Assembly: GCA_035446985.1 (NCBI GenBank)
Contig: DAOTGG010000002.1
Location: forward strand, 10,491-74,490
From: JAQUSX01 sp035446985
Lineage (GTDB): Bacteria > Bacillota > Clostridia > Christensenellales > CAG-314
DNA: 64,000 nucleotides
Direction: 5' to 3'
The notes below the pieces were generated by a model. That model saw nothing but the letters and a program-made list of their open reading frames with translations, did no database searches and had not been told where the DNA came from. Positions 8,561 through 16,281 of this stretch are shown piece after piece. The translations under genes were made by a program, and so were the position numbers. Each line of letters opens with the position of its first letter. The stretch's first letter is position 1.

Positions 8561-10630
8561 TTATTCTGCTTCAGCCGCGCGTTTTTTAGCGTCTTCAATG
8601 ATTTTTGCTGTCGCGGTCGGGGGAACTTCTTCGTAACGGAGGAATTCCATAGTGAAAGTGCCTCTGCCTTGCGTCATTGAACGTAAATCGGTAGCGTACT
8701 TGGTTATTTCAGCCATAGGAGCTTCAGCGCGGATTATTTGTTTTCCGCCAGTTGCTGCTTCCATACCCAAAACTCTGCCGCGGCGTTTATTCATATCGCC
8801 CAAAATATCGCCCATGTAGTTTTCGGGAACTGTTACGTTCACTTGGTAAATGGGTTCAAGCAGTATCGGTTGAGCCTTAGGAATACCTTCGCCGTAAGCA
8901 AGTTTTGCCGCCGAAACGAAAGCGATTTCTTTACTGTCAACGGGGTGGTATTTACCGTCAACCAAACGAGCTTTGAGGTTGATCATAGGATAACCCGCCA
9001 AAACGCCTTCTTTAATAGCTTCGCGCAAACCCTTATCAACAGCGGGGATAAACTGTCTGGGTACCGCGCCGCCGACTACTTCGTCTGCAAACTCATAAAT
9101 ACCGTCTTCCGCGCCAGGTTCAAACTTGATAATCGCAACGCCGAATTGTCCTGCGCCGCCCGATTGCTTTTTGTGTTTGCCTTCGGCTTCGCTTCTGCCC
9201 TTGATAGTTTCTTTGTAAGCTATTCTAGGTTCTTTCAAAACGGCTTCTACGCTGAATTTATTTCTGAGTTTTCTGCAAAGTATATCGAGTTGGGTTTCGC
9301 CAACACCGCTCAATAACATTTCGTTTGTGTCTTGGTTTTTAATAACGGCAAATGATATATCTTCGTCTTTAAGTTTTGATAATCCCGCGAAAATTTTGTC
9401 TTCTTCGCCTTTTTTCGCAGCGTAAACCGCCATAGAAATAACGGGCTTAGGCATTTCGATAGGAGGCAAGGTCAAAGCTTTTCCTTCGGACAAAGTGTCG
9501 CCTGTGGTAGGAGTGTTAAGTTTTGAAACGGCTCCGATGTCGCCCGCGGAAATGCTGTCTGTCGGCTCTTGCTTTTTGCCTTTAATAAAGAATATGCTGC
9601 TGATTTTTTCTTCGCTGTCTTTATTCGCGTTTTTTAGTATCGTTCCGCTCTTAAGAGTGCCTTGAAGCATCTTAAAGAATGAAAGTCTGCCTACAAACGG
9701 GTCTACGATTGTTTTGAATACTTGCAAAACAACGGGAGCGTTGGGATCGCATTTCAGTTCGATTTTGTTACCCTTGTCGTCTGTTGCCGTAACAACGTCG
9801 TCAGCAGGACTGGGCAATGTAGCAACGATTTTATTTAATAAATTTTTGATACCCTTGTTAGCGAGCGCGCTGCCGCCGTAAACGGGAATAGTAGCGCATT
9901 TAACGATACCCGCTTTCAAACCTTTTTCCACTTCTTCTTTCGTTAGGTCGAGAGTATCGAGATATTTCATCATAAGCTCGTCGTCGCCTTCTGCCGCGCT
10001 TTCGACAACTTTTTCTCTTGCGGAAGCCGCTTGGTCAGCCATATTAGCGGGAATTTCTTTTCCGTTTTCTTCAGAGCCTACTTCGTAATACAATCCGTCG
10101 TCAACGTTTACATACGCGCTGAAATTGTTTTGCATAACGGGAATCATAAGGTTAGCGATTTTTGTAGGATATTTTTCTGTGATAGCGTTAACCGTGTCGG
10201 TATAGTTTGCGTTTTCTTTGTCAAGACCGCTGACGAATATCATAGCGGGAATTTTGCGCGCTATACAAATATCAAGAGCTTTTTCCGTGCCTACGGTAAG
10301 CGAGCCTGACGCGCTGGTTACGATAACAGCGGCATCGGCAACAGCTAAAGCCTGTACCAATTCGCCTTCAAAGTCAAAGTAACCTGGTACGTCGATGATA
10401 TTGATTTTTGTGCCGTTGTAATTACAGTTAGCGGTGGCAAGCGAGATAGATATTTTTTTAGCTATTTCTTCGGGATCAAAGTCCATTGTCGAGTTGCCGT
10501 CGTCAACTTTACCTTGTCTATCAACCGCCTTGCAGTTGAATAGAATTGCCTCGGCGAGCGTGGTTTTTCCCTCGCCGGAATGCCCAATCAAGGCAATATT
10601 GCGGATGTCTTTTGCGTTAATAAGTGCCAT
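8561..10630 (-). CDS. EF-G-like translational GTPase (EF-G2/FusA2 type)
   Basis: A 689-residue GTPase with EF-G domain order: GTP-binding domain (about 1-275), domain II (about 290-375), then domains III-V with the EF-G-typical VAAxxA-like and RGRVLGMEA segments. The P-loop reads GHSGEGKT. Switch II reads DVPGYFDF, so the catalytic His of ordinary EF-G (DTPGH) is replaced by Tyr, and the switch I RGIT motif is replaced by KKISI. These changes are known from the EF-G2/FusA2 branch, whose role in translocation is unclear. It is therefore probably not the housekeeping fusA, which would be expected in the rpsL-rpsG-tuf operon. The SD GGGGAG precedes the ATG. It is a single-gene unit with its own promoter and terminator. 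Confidence 0.88.
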   Translation of the reverse strand: MALINAKDIRNIALIGHSGEGKTTLAEAILFNCKAVDRQGKVDDGNSTMDFDPEEIAKKISISLATANCNYNGTKINIIDVPGYFDFEGELVQALAVADAAVIVTSASGSLTVGTEKALDICIARKIPAMIFVSGLDKENANYTDTVNAITEKYPTKIANLMIPVMQNNFSAYVNVDDGLYYEVGSEENGKEIPANMADQAASAREKVVESAAEGDDELMMKYLDTLDLTKEEVEKGLKAGIVKCATIPVYGGSALANKGIKNLLNKIVATLPSPADDVVTATDDKGNKIELKCDPNAPVVLQVFKTIVDPFVGRLSFFKMLQGTLKSGTILKNANKDSEEKISSIFFIKGKKQEPTDSISAGDIGAVSKLNTPTTGDTLSEGKALTLPPIEMPKPVISMAVYAAKKGEEDKIFAGLSKLKDEDISFAVIKNQDTNEMLLSGVGETQLDILCRKLRNKFSVEAVLKEPRIAYKETIKGRSEAEGKHKKQSGGAGQFGVAIIKFEPGAEDGIYEFADEVVGGAVPRQFIPAVDKGLREAIKEGVLAGYPMINLKARLVDGKYHPVDSKEIAFVSAAKLAYGEGIPKAQPILLEPIYQVNVTVPENYMGDILGDMNKRRGRVLGMEAATGGKQIIRAEAPMAEITKYATDLRSMTQGRGTFTMEFLRYEEVPPTATAKIIEDAKKRAAEAE

Positions 10631-10726
10631 TATTGTACTCCCCTATATAAACTTATTTTTACCGTGAAAGATAAATAGTTGTTGCGGACGTTTAGTTATT
10701 TTTAAAATAAGTCCGCAGATAGAATT

Positions 10727-10755
10727 ATTTTAGCATAAATAATATATTTCGGCAA
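10727..10755 (-). promoter_or_regulatory. Sigma-A promoter for the EF-G-like gene
   Basis: On the minus strand TTGCCG (10750-10755), a 17-nt spacer, TAAAAT (10727-10732) with an extended TGC. The leader of about 90 nt contains GCGGAC (10711-10717 region) complementary to GTCCGC (10684-10690 region), a potential 5' hairpin. Confidence 0.65.
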
Positions 10756-10806
10756 TCAATTTCTTAAATACACCGTAATAAAACCGCAAAAAATATCATA
10801 ATCAAA

Positions 10807-10835
10807 TTGTTTTTTATATCCGCGTTTGATATAAT
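10807..10835 (+). promoter_or_regulatory. Sigma-A promoter for the PepT-like peptidase
   Basis: TTGTTT (10807-10812), a 17-nt spacer, then a consensus TATAAT (10830-10835), about 41 nt upstream of the start. It is divergent from the EF-G-like promoter. Confidence 0.75.
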
Positions 10836-10876
10836 TATTATTAACAGAAATCAAAATAACAAAAAGGAGTGCGAAA

Positions 10877-12061
10877 ATGAAATATACTCATCAGCAAACT
10901 GTGGACGTGTTTTTGGAAATGGTAAAAGTCGACAGCCCGTCTTTTAGTGAAAAAAATATGGTCGATTATCTGGTCGATAAAATAAATTCTTACAAATGGA
11001 ATGCGCAAATAGAGCGTGTGCCCGTTTTGGTGGAGCGTTTTGACGAGGAAACCTTAGTTCGTCTAGCAAATGACAAAGACGTACATGACACCGAGCAACT
11101 GGTAGTCATAATTCCCGCAACTGACGAAACCAAAGACCCGATATATTTTTGCGCTCATATAGATACCGTGAGCCCCGGAAAAGGCGTAAAGCCCGTAATC
11201 AAGAACGATATTATTTACAGCGACGGCACTACTGTACTTGGCGGCGACGACAAAAGCGGCGTTGCTGGTTTAGTCGTTGCGGTTGACGAAGTAATAAAGA
11301 AAAATATTCCGCACGGAAAAATCGTACTCATTTTTACCGCTTTGGAAGAAAAAGGACATATGGGCGCGCAGCAAATAGACATCAATAAATACGGCGTGCG
11401 TTACGGATATGTTTTCGATACGTCGGGAAACGTAGGCAAAATAATGCGGCGCGGACAGCACGGACAGTCGATTGAAGTCACGATAACTGTGGATGATATT
11501 CCAAATCATACTTACTCCGCCACCGTGCCGAACGCTCTTGGCCACGCCTGCGATCTTATTGCAAAAATCGATAAAAAACTTTTTAACGCTGACGATATGA
11601 CTTTTACCCAAGTATTAAGTTTAAAAACCGAATATCAGCCGGGCTATATGGTGCCGTATAAAGCCGTTTTCAAAATCACAACCCGCAGTTTTATGAAAAA
11701 AGACCAGCAAAAGCAGGTCTCGAAAATATTAAAACTGCTTGATAATTTCAAAGCAAAGAATGCCAAACTGGAATACAAAATTTCTCCCAAGCAGACCATA
11801 GGTTACGACCACGCCGACACCGACGACGGTCAATTGATGATGAATAAAGCGGAGTCTGTTATAAAAGAAATGGGCTTAGCTCCCGAATATATAACGATGG
11901 GACTCGGCGGACACGACGCAAGCTCTTTTATGATGCGCGGCGTTCCCTCTATCGTGCTCTCGTGCGGTATGCAGGAAATTCACACAACCAAAGAATATAT
12001 CTATATTCAAGATTTGCACGACTGCACGGAGTTGGTCATACGCTTAATCGAAAAAGCGTAA
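10877..12061 (+). CDS. PepT-like M20 family metallopeptidase
   Basis: A 394-residue member of the M20 zinc peptidase family, closest in layout to tripeptidase PepT. Candidate ligands of the two-metal site are visible in order: His in AHIDTV, Asp in GGDDKSG, the Glu pair in ALEEKGHMG, Asp in VFDTSG and His in QEIHTTKEYI. The central lid/dimerisation domain lies between about residues 190 and 300. It should release N-terminal residues from short peptides in the cytoplasm, but the exact substrate length is not readable. The SD AAGGAG lies 8 nt before the ATG. It is monocistronic between a clear promoter and a terminator. Confidence 0.9.
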   Translation: MKYTHQQTVDVFLEMVKVDSPSFSEKNMVDYLVDKINSYKWNAQIERVPVLVERFDEETLVRLANDKDVHDTEQLVVIIPATDETKDPIYFCAHIDTVSPGKGVKPVIKNDIIYSDGTTVLGGDDKSGVAGLVVAVDEVIKKNIPHGKIVLIFTALEEKGHMGAQQIDINKYGVRYGYVFDTSGNVGKIMRRGQHGQSIEVTITVDDIPNHTYSATVPNALGHACDLIAKIDKKLFNADDMTFTQVLSLKTEYQPGYMVPYKAVFKITTRSFMKKDQQKQVSKILKLLDNFKAKNAKLEYKISPKQTIGYDHADTDDGQLMMNKAESVIKEMGLAPEYITMGLGGHDASSFMMRGVPSIVLSCGMQEIHTTKEYIYIQDLHDCTELVIRLIEKA

Positions 12062-12102
12062 ACGAATTTTTTAACGAGCCTTATCTATATTCAGTAAATA
12101 AA

Positions 12103-12134
12103 AAAAGCGATCTATATGGTCGCTTTTAATTTTT
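12103..12134 (+). terminator. Intrinsic terminator of the PepT-like gene
   Basis: AAAAGCGA (12103-12110) pairs with TCGCTTTT (12120-12127), followed by a T run. The flanking A run could let it also serve the convergent minus-strand gene. Confidence 0.82.
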
Positions 12135-12179
12135 TTTAATATTCTTTATTTTTTCTAGTATCAGGATTCAGAAGTTACT

Positions 12180-13337
12180 TTATTCTTTCTTTGTTTTCAA
12201 TTTGTAATTTTCTTCCACGGCAAGATTTAGTTTGGCGATTTCTATTCCTTTGCCGTCCAAAATCTCTAATTTATAGGTATTGCCAATAGTAGAAATGAAA
12301 AATCTTTTGCCGCCGTCAAAAGCTAAAGTCGGCGTGCTTTGCGGCGGGAAAAACAGATTTTCACCGTTTACCGCGACCTTAATTCCGTTTTCATTCGCCG
12401 TTATTTCGCCTTTGCCAAGAAACCTATATCCTTTCAAATCGGGCAGTTCGTATACGTCAGCCGAGGCGGAAAACGAATATTCGCCGCTTTGCAACTGCCG
12501 CAACACAGCATTTCTTTGCATCTCATACCACGTCGGAACGTCAAGCGTTTTATTTATTTTGCCGTAACAATCCATCACAAATTCCGTTCCGCATTTGCCG
12601 CAGACAAGTTTGTTTTCAATAGCGGTCAGACAAAATTCCTCTCCGCATTTGGGACAGCGGTAAAGTATAGTTTCCAGTCCGTCTAAATTTCGCTCGATTT
12701 TTATTTTCTGCTCGCTTTGCCGCTTATATTCGTCGTAATTAAGAGCGGTCGCAATTTTGTCGTACACGGTTTCCAACGGAAGTTCGCTTAAATCCCCCTT
12801 CGTAAACAATCGGCTTATTTTTACGTCGACTTTCGCTTTTACCTGCGTTTTTGACCAGCGCGGCAGCCCGAGATAATTTCCGCTTATATTAACGGCGATT
12901 ACGTCCATACCCAAAAACTTTACTAACTTCGCAATAGATTGCGGTATAATGCCTGTTTTGCCATCCACCGAAAGTTTACCTTCTGGAAATATAACAATCG
13001 GGCGGTTTTTGCTCAAAATGTACTTGCACGCTTTTACCGCGCTGATTTCGCTGATAAACTGCCTTTTGGGTATCGCTCCAAAAAAAGCGTAGAGAGCTTT
13101 GTTTCTCGCTATTTGGTCTACGGCGCAAAGGTAATTCGGCTGAAACTTTTTTAATGCCCGCGCCGTAACGAAAACGTCGTTTACGCTCGTATGATTAACA
13201 AGCGCGATAAAAGGTTTTTTCAGGTCGGCAACTTCGTTGACTATATTGAGTTCAAACCGCTTTTCGCAAACTTTTTTGCAATAAAAAAAATTAGCGAAAT
13301 TATATAAAAATTTGTTAGTTAAAGGCTGTTTTTTCAT
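12180..13337 (-). CDS. PlsC-type acyltransferase with C-terminal zinc ribbon
   Basis: Residues about 1-215 form a 1-acylglycerol-3-phosphate acyltransferase domain: NHTSVND gives the catalytic HX4D motif and IFPEGKLS the substrate-binding FPEG motif. It is expected to transfer acyl chains to lysophospholipid at the membrane. Unlike ordinary PlsC (about 200-250 residues), the protein continues to 385 residues. A CPKCG...CGKCG zinc ribbon (about residues 228-255) is followed by a beta-rich tail of about 125 residues that I do not recognise. The SD AAAAGG precedes the ATG. No neighbouring lipid gene supports the role; the acyltransferase call rests on motifs alone, and the tail may bind a regulator or partner. 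Confidence 0.82.
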   Translation of the reverse strand: MKKQPLTNKFLYNFANFFYCKKVCEKRFELNIVNEVADLKKPFIALVNHTSVNDVFVTARALKKFQPNYLCAVDQIARNKALYAFFGAIPKRQFISEISAVKACKYILSKNRPIVIFPEGKLSVDGKTGIIPQSIAKLVKFLGMDVIAVNISGNYLGLPRWSKTQVKAKVDVKISRLFTKGDLSELPLETVYDKIATALNYDEYKRQSEQKIKIERNLDGLETILYRCPKCGEEFCLTAIENKLVCGKCGTEFVMDCYGKINKTLDVPTWYEMQRNAVLRQLQSGEYSFSASADVYELPDLKGYRFLGKGEITANENGIKVAVNGENLFFPPQSTPTLAFDGGKRFFISTIGNTYKLEILDGKGIEIAKLNLAVEENYKLKTKKE

Positions 13338-13453
13338 TTTTACCTTTTCCGTTTTTCTCGTTCGCTCGCACTTTTGATAATATCTGCGTTAACAACAAAA
13401 AATTTTTTTTACTATCTTTCTCTATTTATTTTGCCTATTTTATACGATTTTTT

Positions 13454-14068
13454 TTAAATAGCTATGATATGCTCGATAAAAATTTTCAAGCCTATTCCCA
13501 CAAGAATAATTCCGCCTACTATTCCCGAATAATCCGATAAATATTTTCCCACTTTTTTACCCAGATACATACCCAAAAGCGACAGGATAAAAGTTGTGAA
13601 AGTAATAATCGAAACCGAAATAAATATATTCATATTCACGGTGAGAGCGAGAGTAATACCTACCACAAACGCGTCGATACTTGTGGCTATACCTTGCAAG
13701 AGCATTTCACCGACTGAAAATCTTTTTTTGGTATCGCCTTCATTGTCAGTCGGCACATCTATCGCGTCCGCGCTTTTTCTTTTTTTATTTATATCGGTTA
13801 TGCTTTCAAAAATCATTTTTCCGCCGATAAATGCAAGTAAAACCAATGCAATCCAATGGTCGACTTTTTCCACAAAGCCTGAGAATGCGGAACCTATAAA
13901 ATAACCTAATAGCGGCATTAAGCCTTGAAACAATCCAAAACATATCGGGTACGCCACAAACTGAATTTTATTCAAATTCGGTTTTGTCATTGAGTTTGAA
14001 ATCGATACGGCAAAAGCGTCCGCAGACAGCCCGACCGCAATTAAAAGCACAGTTAAAAAATCAGTCAT
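13454..14068 (-). CDS. mntP: Manganese efflux pump MntP
   Basis: A 204-residue membrane protein with six hydrophobic segments and the duplicated Asp-containing motifs of the MntP family (GLSADAFAVSIS near the N terminus and GIATSIDAFVVGIT in the second half). It is expected to export Mn2+ from the cytoplasm. A charged loop of about 30 residues separates the two halves. The SD GGGAG precedes the ATG. I looked for a yybP-ykoY manganese riboswitch in front of the gene; the 65-nt gap from divIC holds only the divIC terminator, so no such leader is present. Confidence 0.93.
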   Translation of the reverse strand: MTDFLTVLLIAVGLSADAFAVSISNSMTKPNLNKIQFVAYPICFGLFQGLMPLLGYFIGSAFSGFVEKVDHWIALVLLAFIGGKMIFESITDINKKRKSADAIDVPTDNEGDTKKRFSVGEMLLQGIATSIDAFVVGITLALTVNMNIFISVSIITFTTFILSLLGMYLGKKVGKYLSDYSGIVGGIILVGIGLKIFIEHIIAI

Positions 14069-14092
14069 AAATCTCCCAAGCAGTTAAAAATA

Positions 14093-14118
14093 AGGCAACC
14101 CTTTTTGGCGGATTGCCT
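14093..14118 (-). terminator. Intrinsic terminator after divIC
   Basis: Nine-base stem with one G-U pair (14093-14101 with 14110-14118), followed by TTATTTTT on the minus strand. It separates the yabP-yabQ-divIC operon from mntP. Confidence 0.82.
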
Positions 14119-14133
14119 GTTCTTTCCGTTATG

Positions 14134-14430
14134 TTAGTCGCCAAGCTTGGCTATCCAGTTAAGTTGGTCCTGCGTAAGCATTCCCTCGTTTTCGGTAGCC
14201 CATTCCACTATGTATTCAACCGTTTTACGGTATTCTAAATCCGTATGATATTGATCGATAAGGTCTTCGTTTTGCTTAATCTCGTTTACGAGTTCGTCTA
14301 CCTTTGCCAAAAACGCGGTCTTTTGTACGAACAAGGTCGTCAGCCAGCTCAGCATCACGAGGAGTATCACGGTGCATATTATCACCGCGAATAACAGATT
14401 CTTGTTCTGAAATATCGACGTTGGTTTCAT
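14134..14430 (-). CDS. divIC: Septum formation initiator family protein (DivIC/FtsB-like)
   Basis: A bitopic division protein expected to act with FtsL and DivIB at the septum. It has a short cytoplasmic tail, one membrane segment (about residues 12-32) and a short coiled coil rich in Glu, Leu and Asn, in the usual size range (about 98 residues). The gene order yabP-yabQ-divIC is that of B. subtilis and other spore formers, which supports the name. ATGs lie at 14436 and 14430; AAAGGTG is 8 nt from the second but only 1-2 nt from the first, so I choose 14430. The first 155 nt overlap the end of yabQ in another frame. Confidence 0.88.
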   Translation of the reverse strand: MKPTSIFQNKNLLFAVIICTVILLVMLSWLTTLFVQKTAFLAKVDELVNEIKQNEDLIDQYHTDLEYRKTVEYIVEWATENEGMLTQDQLNWIAKLGD

Positions 14431-14746
14431 CGCCATTCACCTTTCCAAAATTTTGTTTGGTAAAATTATACAACTTCCCAAGCGCCGTGTCAAGCATGGG
14501 TACGATTGTTAGCGAGCAAAAAAACAATCCCAAACCCACGCCCAAAAAAACGTATATTCTAAACTGACCGTCGTTCCAAATCAAATTAGCGAAAAATACG
14601 GCTGCCATAGCAATAACGGCAAAAAGAATATCGCCCAAAATTTTGTACTTTTTTATTAGATGCGTTACGGGGTACAGTAAAGATATTACCATACCCACGT
14701 AAATAAACGATAGAAAGGTTAAAAACTGGCGAAGCGCGTCGTTCAT
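14276..14746 (-). CDS. yabQ: Spore cortex biosynthesis protein YabQ
   Basis: Sporulation membrane protein needed for cortex formation in B. subtilis, made in the mother cell. The 156-residue product has four hydrophobic segments (about residues 5-100) followed by a very polar tail of about 55 residues rich in Arg, Asp, Glu and Lys. Its start overlaps the yabP stop by 4 nt (ATGA), showing coupling. The polar tail is encoded in a region that, in another frame, encodes the start and membrane segment of DivIC. The identification rests on topology and on position between yabP and divIC. Confidence 0.85.
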   Translation of the reverse strand: MNDALRQFLTFLSFIYVGMVISLLYPVTHLIKKYKILGDILFAVIAMAAVFFANLIWNDGQFRIYVFLGVGLGLFFCSLTIVPMLDTALGKLYNFTKQNFGKVNGDETNVDISEQESVIRGDNMHRDTPRDAELADDLVRTKDRVFGKGRRTRKRD

Positions 14747-14991
14747 TTAAATATATTGCCCAAGCTCGTTTTTTTGGCTCCGTATTTTATCGCCGCGATA
14801 TTGTCAAATTCGATAACCACAAGTCCCTCGTCGACTTCGAGTTTTTTTACGTTAAGTTTTTCACCAGTAACCGCAAGTCTGCCTTTTACGGTGTTGACTA
14901 CCACTTCTTTTTCAAAAACGCTTACTACGTCCGTGACGCCGCCTATCGTGACGCCGCTGTCCGTTACGCTCAAAGAATGTTTTTTATCCAT
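14743..14991 (-). CDS. yabP: Sporulation protein YabP
   Basis: An 82-residue member of the YabP/YqfC family, required for normal spore cortex in B. subtilis. The protein is beta-rich and has the family pattern (HSLSVTDSGVTIGGVTDVVSVFEKEVVVNT, here described by its first residues only) with the VNTVKGRLAVTGEKL segment giving the conserved GxLxIxGxxL core. It opens a three-gene operon with yabQ and divIC. The SD AAGGAG lies about 10 nt from the ATG. A poor sigma-E-like sequence lies about 30-55 nt upstream but is not convincing on its own. Confidence 0.9.
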   Translation of the reverse strand: MDKKHSLSVTDSGVTIGGVTDVVSVFEKEVVVNTVKGRLAVTGEKLNVKKLEVDEGLVVIEFDNIAAIKYGAKKTSLGNIFK

Positions 14992-15215
14992 TTTTTTACC
15001 ACTCCTTATCTTTAATTATTTATATGCGAAAATCTTATTTATTTTTACTCACTCGCGTTAAACGGTAAAAAAATTCTCATATTAAATGTAAGTAGAAAAA
15101 TTTTTATAATTGAAAATCGTGATTGAGTATGATATATTGTATATATTGATATTAACCAAAAACATTTTTACTTCATTCACACAAAAACCTTTATTAAAAA
15201 AACAGGTGAAAAACT

Positions 15216-15767
15216 ATGATAAAATTCACAACGGAAAATCTGATTTTGCTTTCTCCCAACAAGAATTTTGCTCAACCCCTTTTGGATTACTATGTCCGCA
15301 ACAAAGATTTTTTCGAGCGGTTTGACCCAGCAAGGGAAGACGGTTTTTATTCTGTCGAAAATATGACGAAAATTTTAGAAACGGAAATCGCCGCGGAAAA
15401 CGAAAAAAAAGGATATCGTTTTTACGTTTTTTCAAAAAAAGCTCCTGACAAAATTATTGGTTTTGTAGGGCTTAACAATATCGTATACGGCTGTTTTCTA
15501 TCGTGCTTTATTAGCTACAAGCTTGACAAAGACTGCTTGAACCGCGGTTTTATGACGGAAGCGGTAAAAAAGGTCGTCGATTACGCATTTACAGAGTTAA
15601 AACTTCACCGCATAGAAGGCAACGTATTACCCGACAACGTTTCGTCTTTAAAGGTACTCGATAAAAACGGCTTTAAATACGAAGGCGTATCGGAAAAATA
15701 TTTAAAAATCAATGGCGTCTGGCGCGACCATATTCATATGGTAAAACTCAACCCAAAAGCGGAATAA
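15216..15767 (+). CDS. GNAT acetyltransferase, RimJ/RimL type
   Basis: A 183-residue N-acetyltransferase with the GNAT core: IIGFVGLNNI strand, the acetyl-CoA loop NRGFMTEAVKKVVDYAF (Q/RxxGxG-like, here RGFMTE), and VLPDNVSSLKVLDKNGFKYEG, the usual Asn-x-x-S-x-x-V-x-x-K-x-G-F signature. RimJ/RimL relatives acetylate N-terminal amines of ribosomal proteins, or in other branches small amines; the acceptor here is unknown. The SD AGGTG precedes the ATG. It is monocistronic between the divergent sporulation operon and a convergent small gene. The 265 nt downstream are AT-rich, with one short TGACC/GGTCA inverted repeat near 15958-15972 and a shared terminator. Confidence 0.88.
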   Translation: MIKFTTENLILLSPNKNFAQPLLDYYVRNKDFFERFDPAREDGFYSVENMTKILETEIAAENEKKGYRFYVFSKKAPDKIIGFVGLNNIVYGCFLSCFISYKLDKDCLNRGFMTEAVKKVVDYAFTELKLHRIEGNVLPDNVSSLKVLDKNGFKYEGVSEKYLKINGVWRDHIHMVKLNPKAE

Positions 15768-16001
15768 AAAAGCAAAAGCCAAACGCAAAGAAATTCATAA
15801 TAAATATTTTTTATGAACTGACGAATTTCTTATAAATAATATTATCGATTCAATTAAACTATGGATAATCTCAAAAATGACTAACATTTGATACAGATAA
15901 AATTTGCGATAACCAATGGTCAATTTTTGATATGAAATTTTGTTAATTTTTAGATACTGACCAAAACGGTCAAAAATTTTGATAAATATTTGAGATAAAA
16001 T

Positions 16002-16028
16002 AAAACCGCCTATAATAAGCGGTTTTAT
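16002..16028. terminator. Bidirectional intrinsic terminator between convergent genes
   Basis: AAAACCGC (16002-16009) pairs with GCGGTTTT (16019-16026). AT-rich tails lie on both sides, between the GNAT gene (+) and the YjzC-like gene (-). Confidence 0.8.
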
Positions 16029-16033
16029 TTTTA

Positions 16034-16222
16034 CTATTTTTTCCCCGATTTATTTTTAGTGGAATCAACAAGCTGATAAGTTTGCCCCGGCTGCGGAGTA
16101 GGCGGAAAAATTTTGTCTTTCACCACGGTGCGTTCTTCGCCCGTATTTTTTCCTTTCTCGTTGATAATAGCGTATTGTCCCGAATACGGCGCTTCTTCAC
16201 CGGGTTTGTAAGTATTTTTCAT
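16034..16222 (-). CDS. YjzC-like small protein
   Basis: A 62-residue hydrophilic protein with the KPGEEAPYSGQY opening and a C-terminal FPPTPQPGQTYQLV segment, the layout of the small YjzC family of Firmicutes (lysine- and proline-containing, of unknown function). The ribosome binding site AAAGGAGG lies at an ideal distance, and a TATAAT-like box (16246-16251 on the plus-strand numbering) precedes it, overlapping the cysS terminator. It therefore seems to have its own promoter as well as possible read-through from cysS. Confidence 0.75.
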   Translation of the reverse strand: MKNTYKPGEEAPYSGQYAIINEKGKNTGEERTVVKDKIFPPTPQPGQTYQLVDSTKNKSGKK

Positions 16223-16252
16223 AAAATTACCTCCTTTGTAGAATTATAAAAA

Positions 16253-16275
16253 AAACGGCGTGAAATACGCCGTTT
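16253..16275 (-). terminator. Intrinsic terminator of cysS
   Basis: AAACGGCGT (16253-16261) pairs with ACGCCGTTT (16267-16275), followed by a T run on the minus strand. Confidence 0.88.
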
Positions 16276-16281
16276 ATTTCT

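Noticed and set aside
8738..9316. A 192-residue frame opposite the EF-G-like gene
   Set aside because: Antisense shadow of a conserved gene with no start signals.
14069..14133. Possible manganese riboswitch before mntP
   Set aside because: Only a 65-nt spacer with the divIC terminator is present; no room and no yybP-ykoY core.
15018..15046. Sigma-E-like promoter upstream of yabP
   Set aside because: CATATAAAT resembles a sigma-E -10, but the -35 match is poor and the region is very AT-rich, so I cannot support it.
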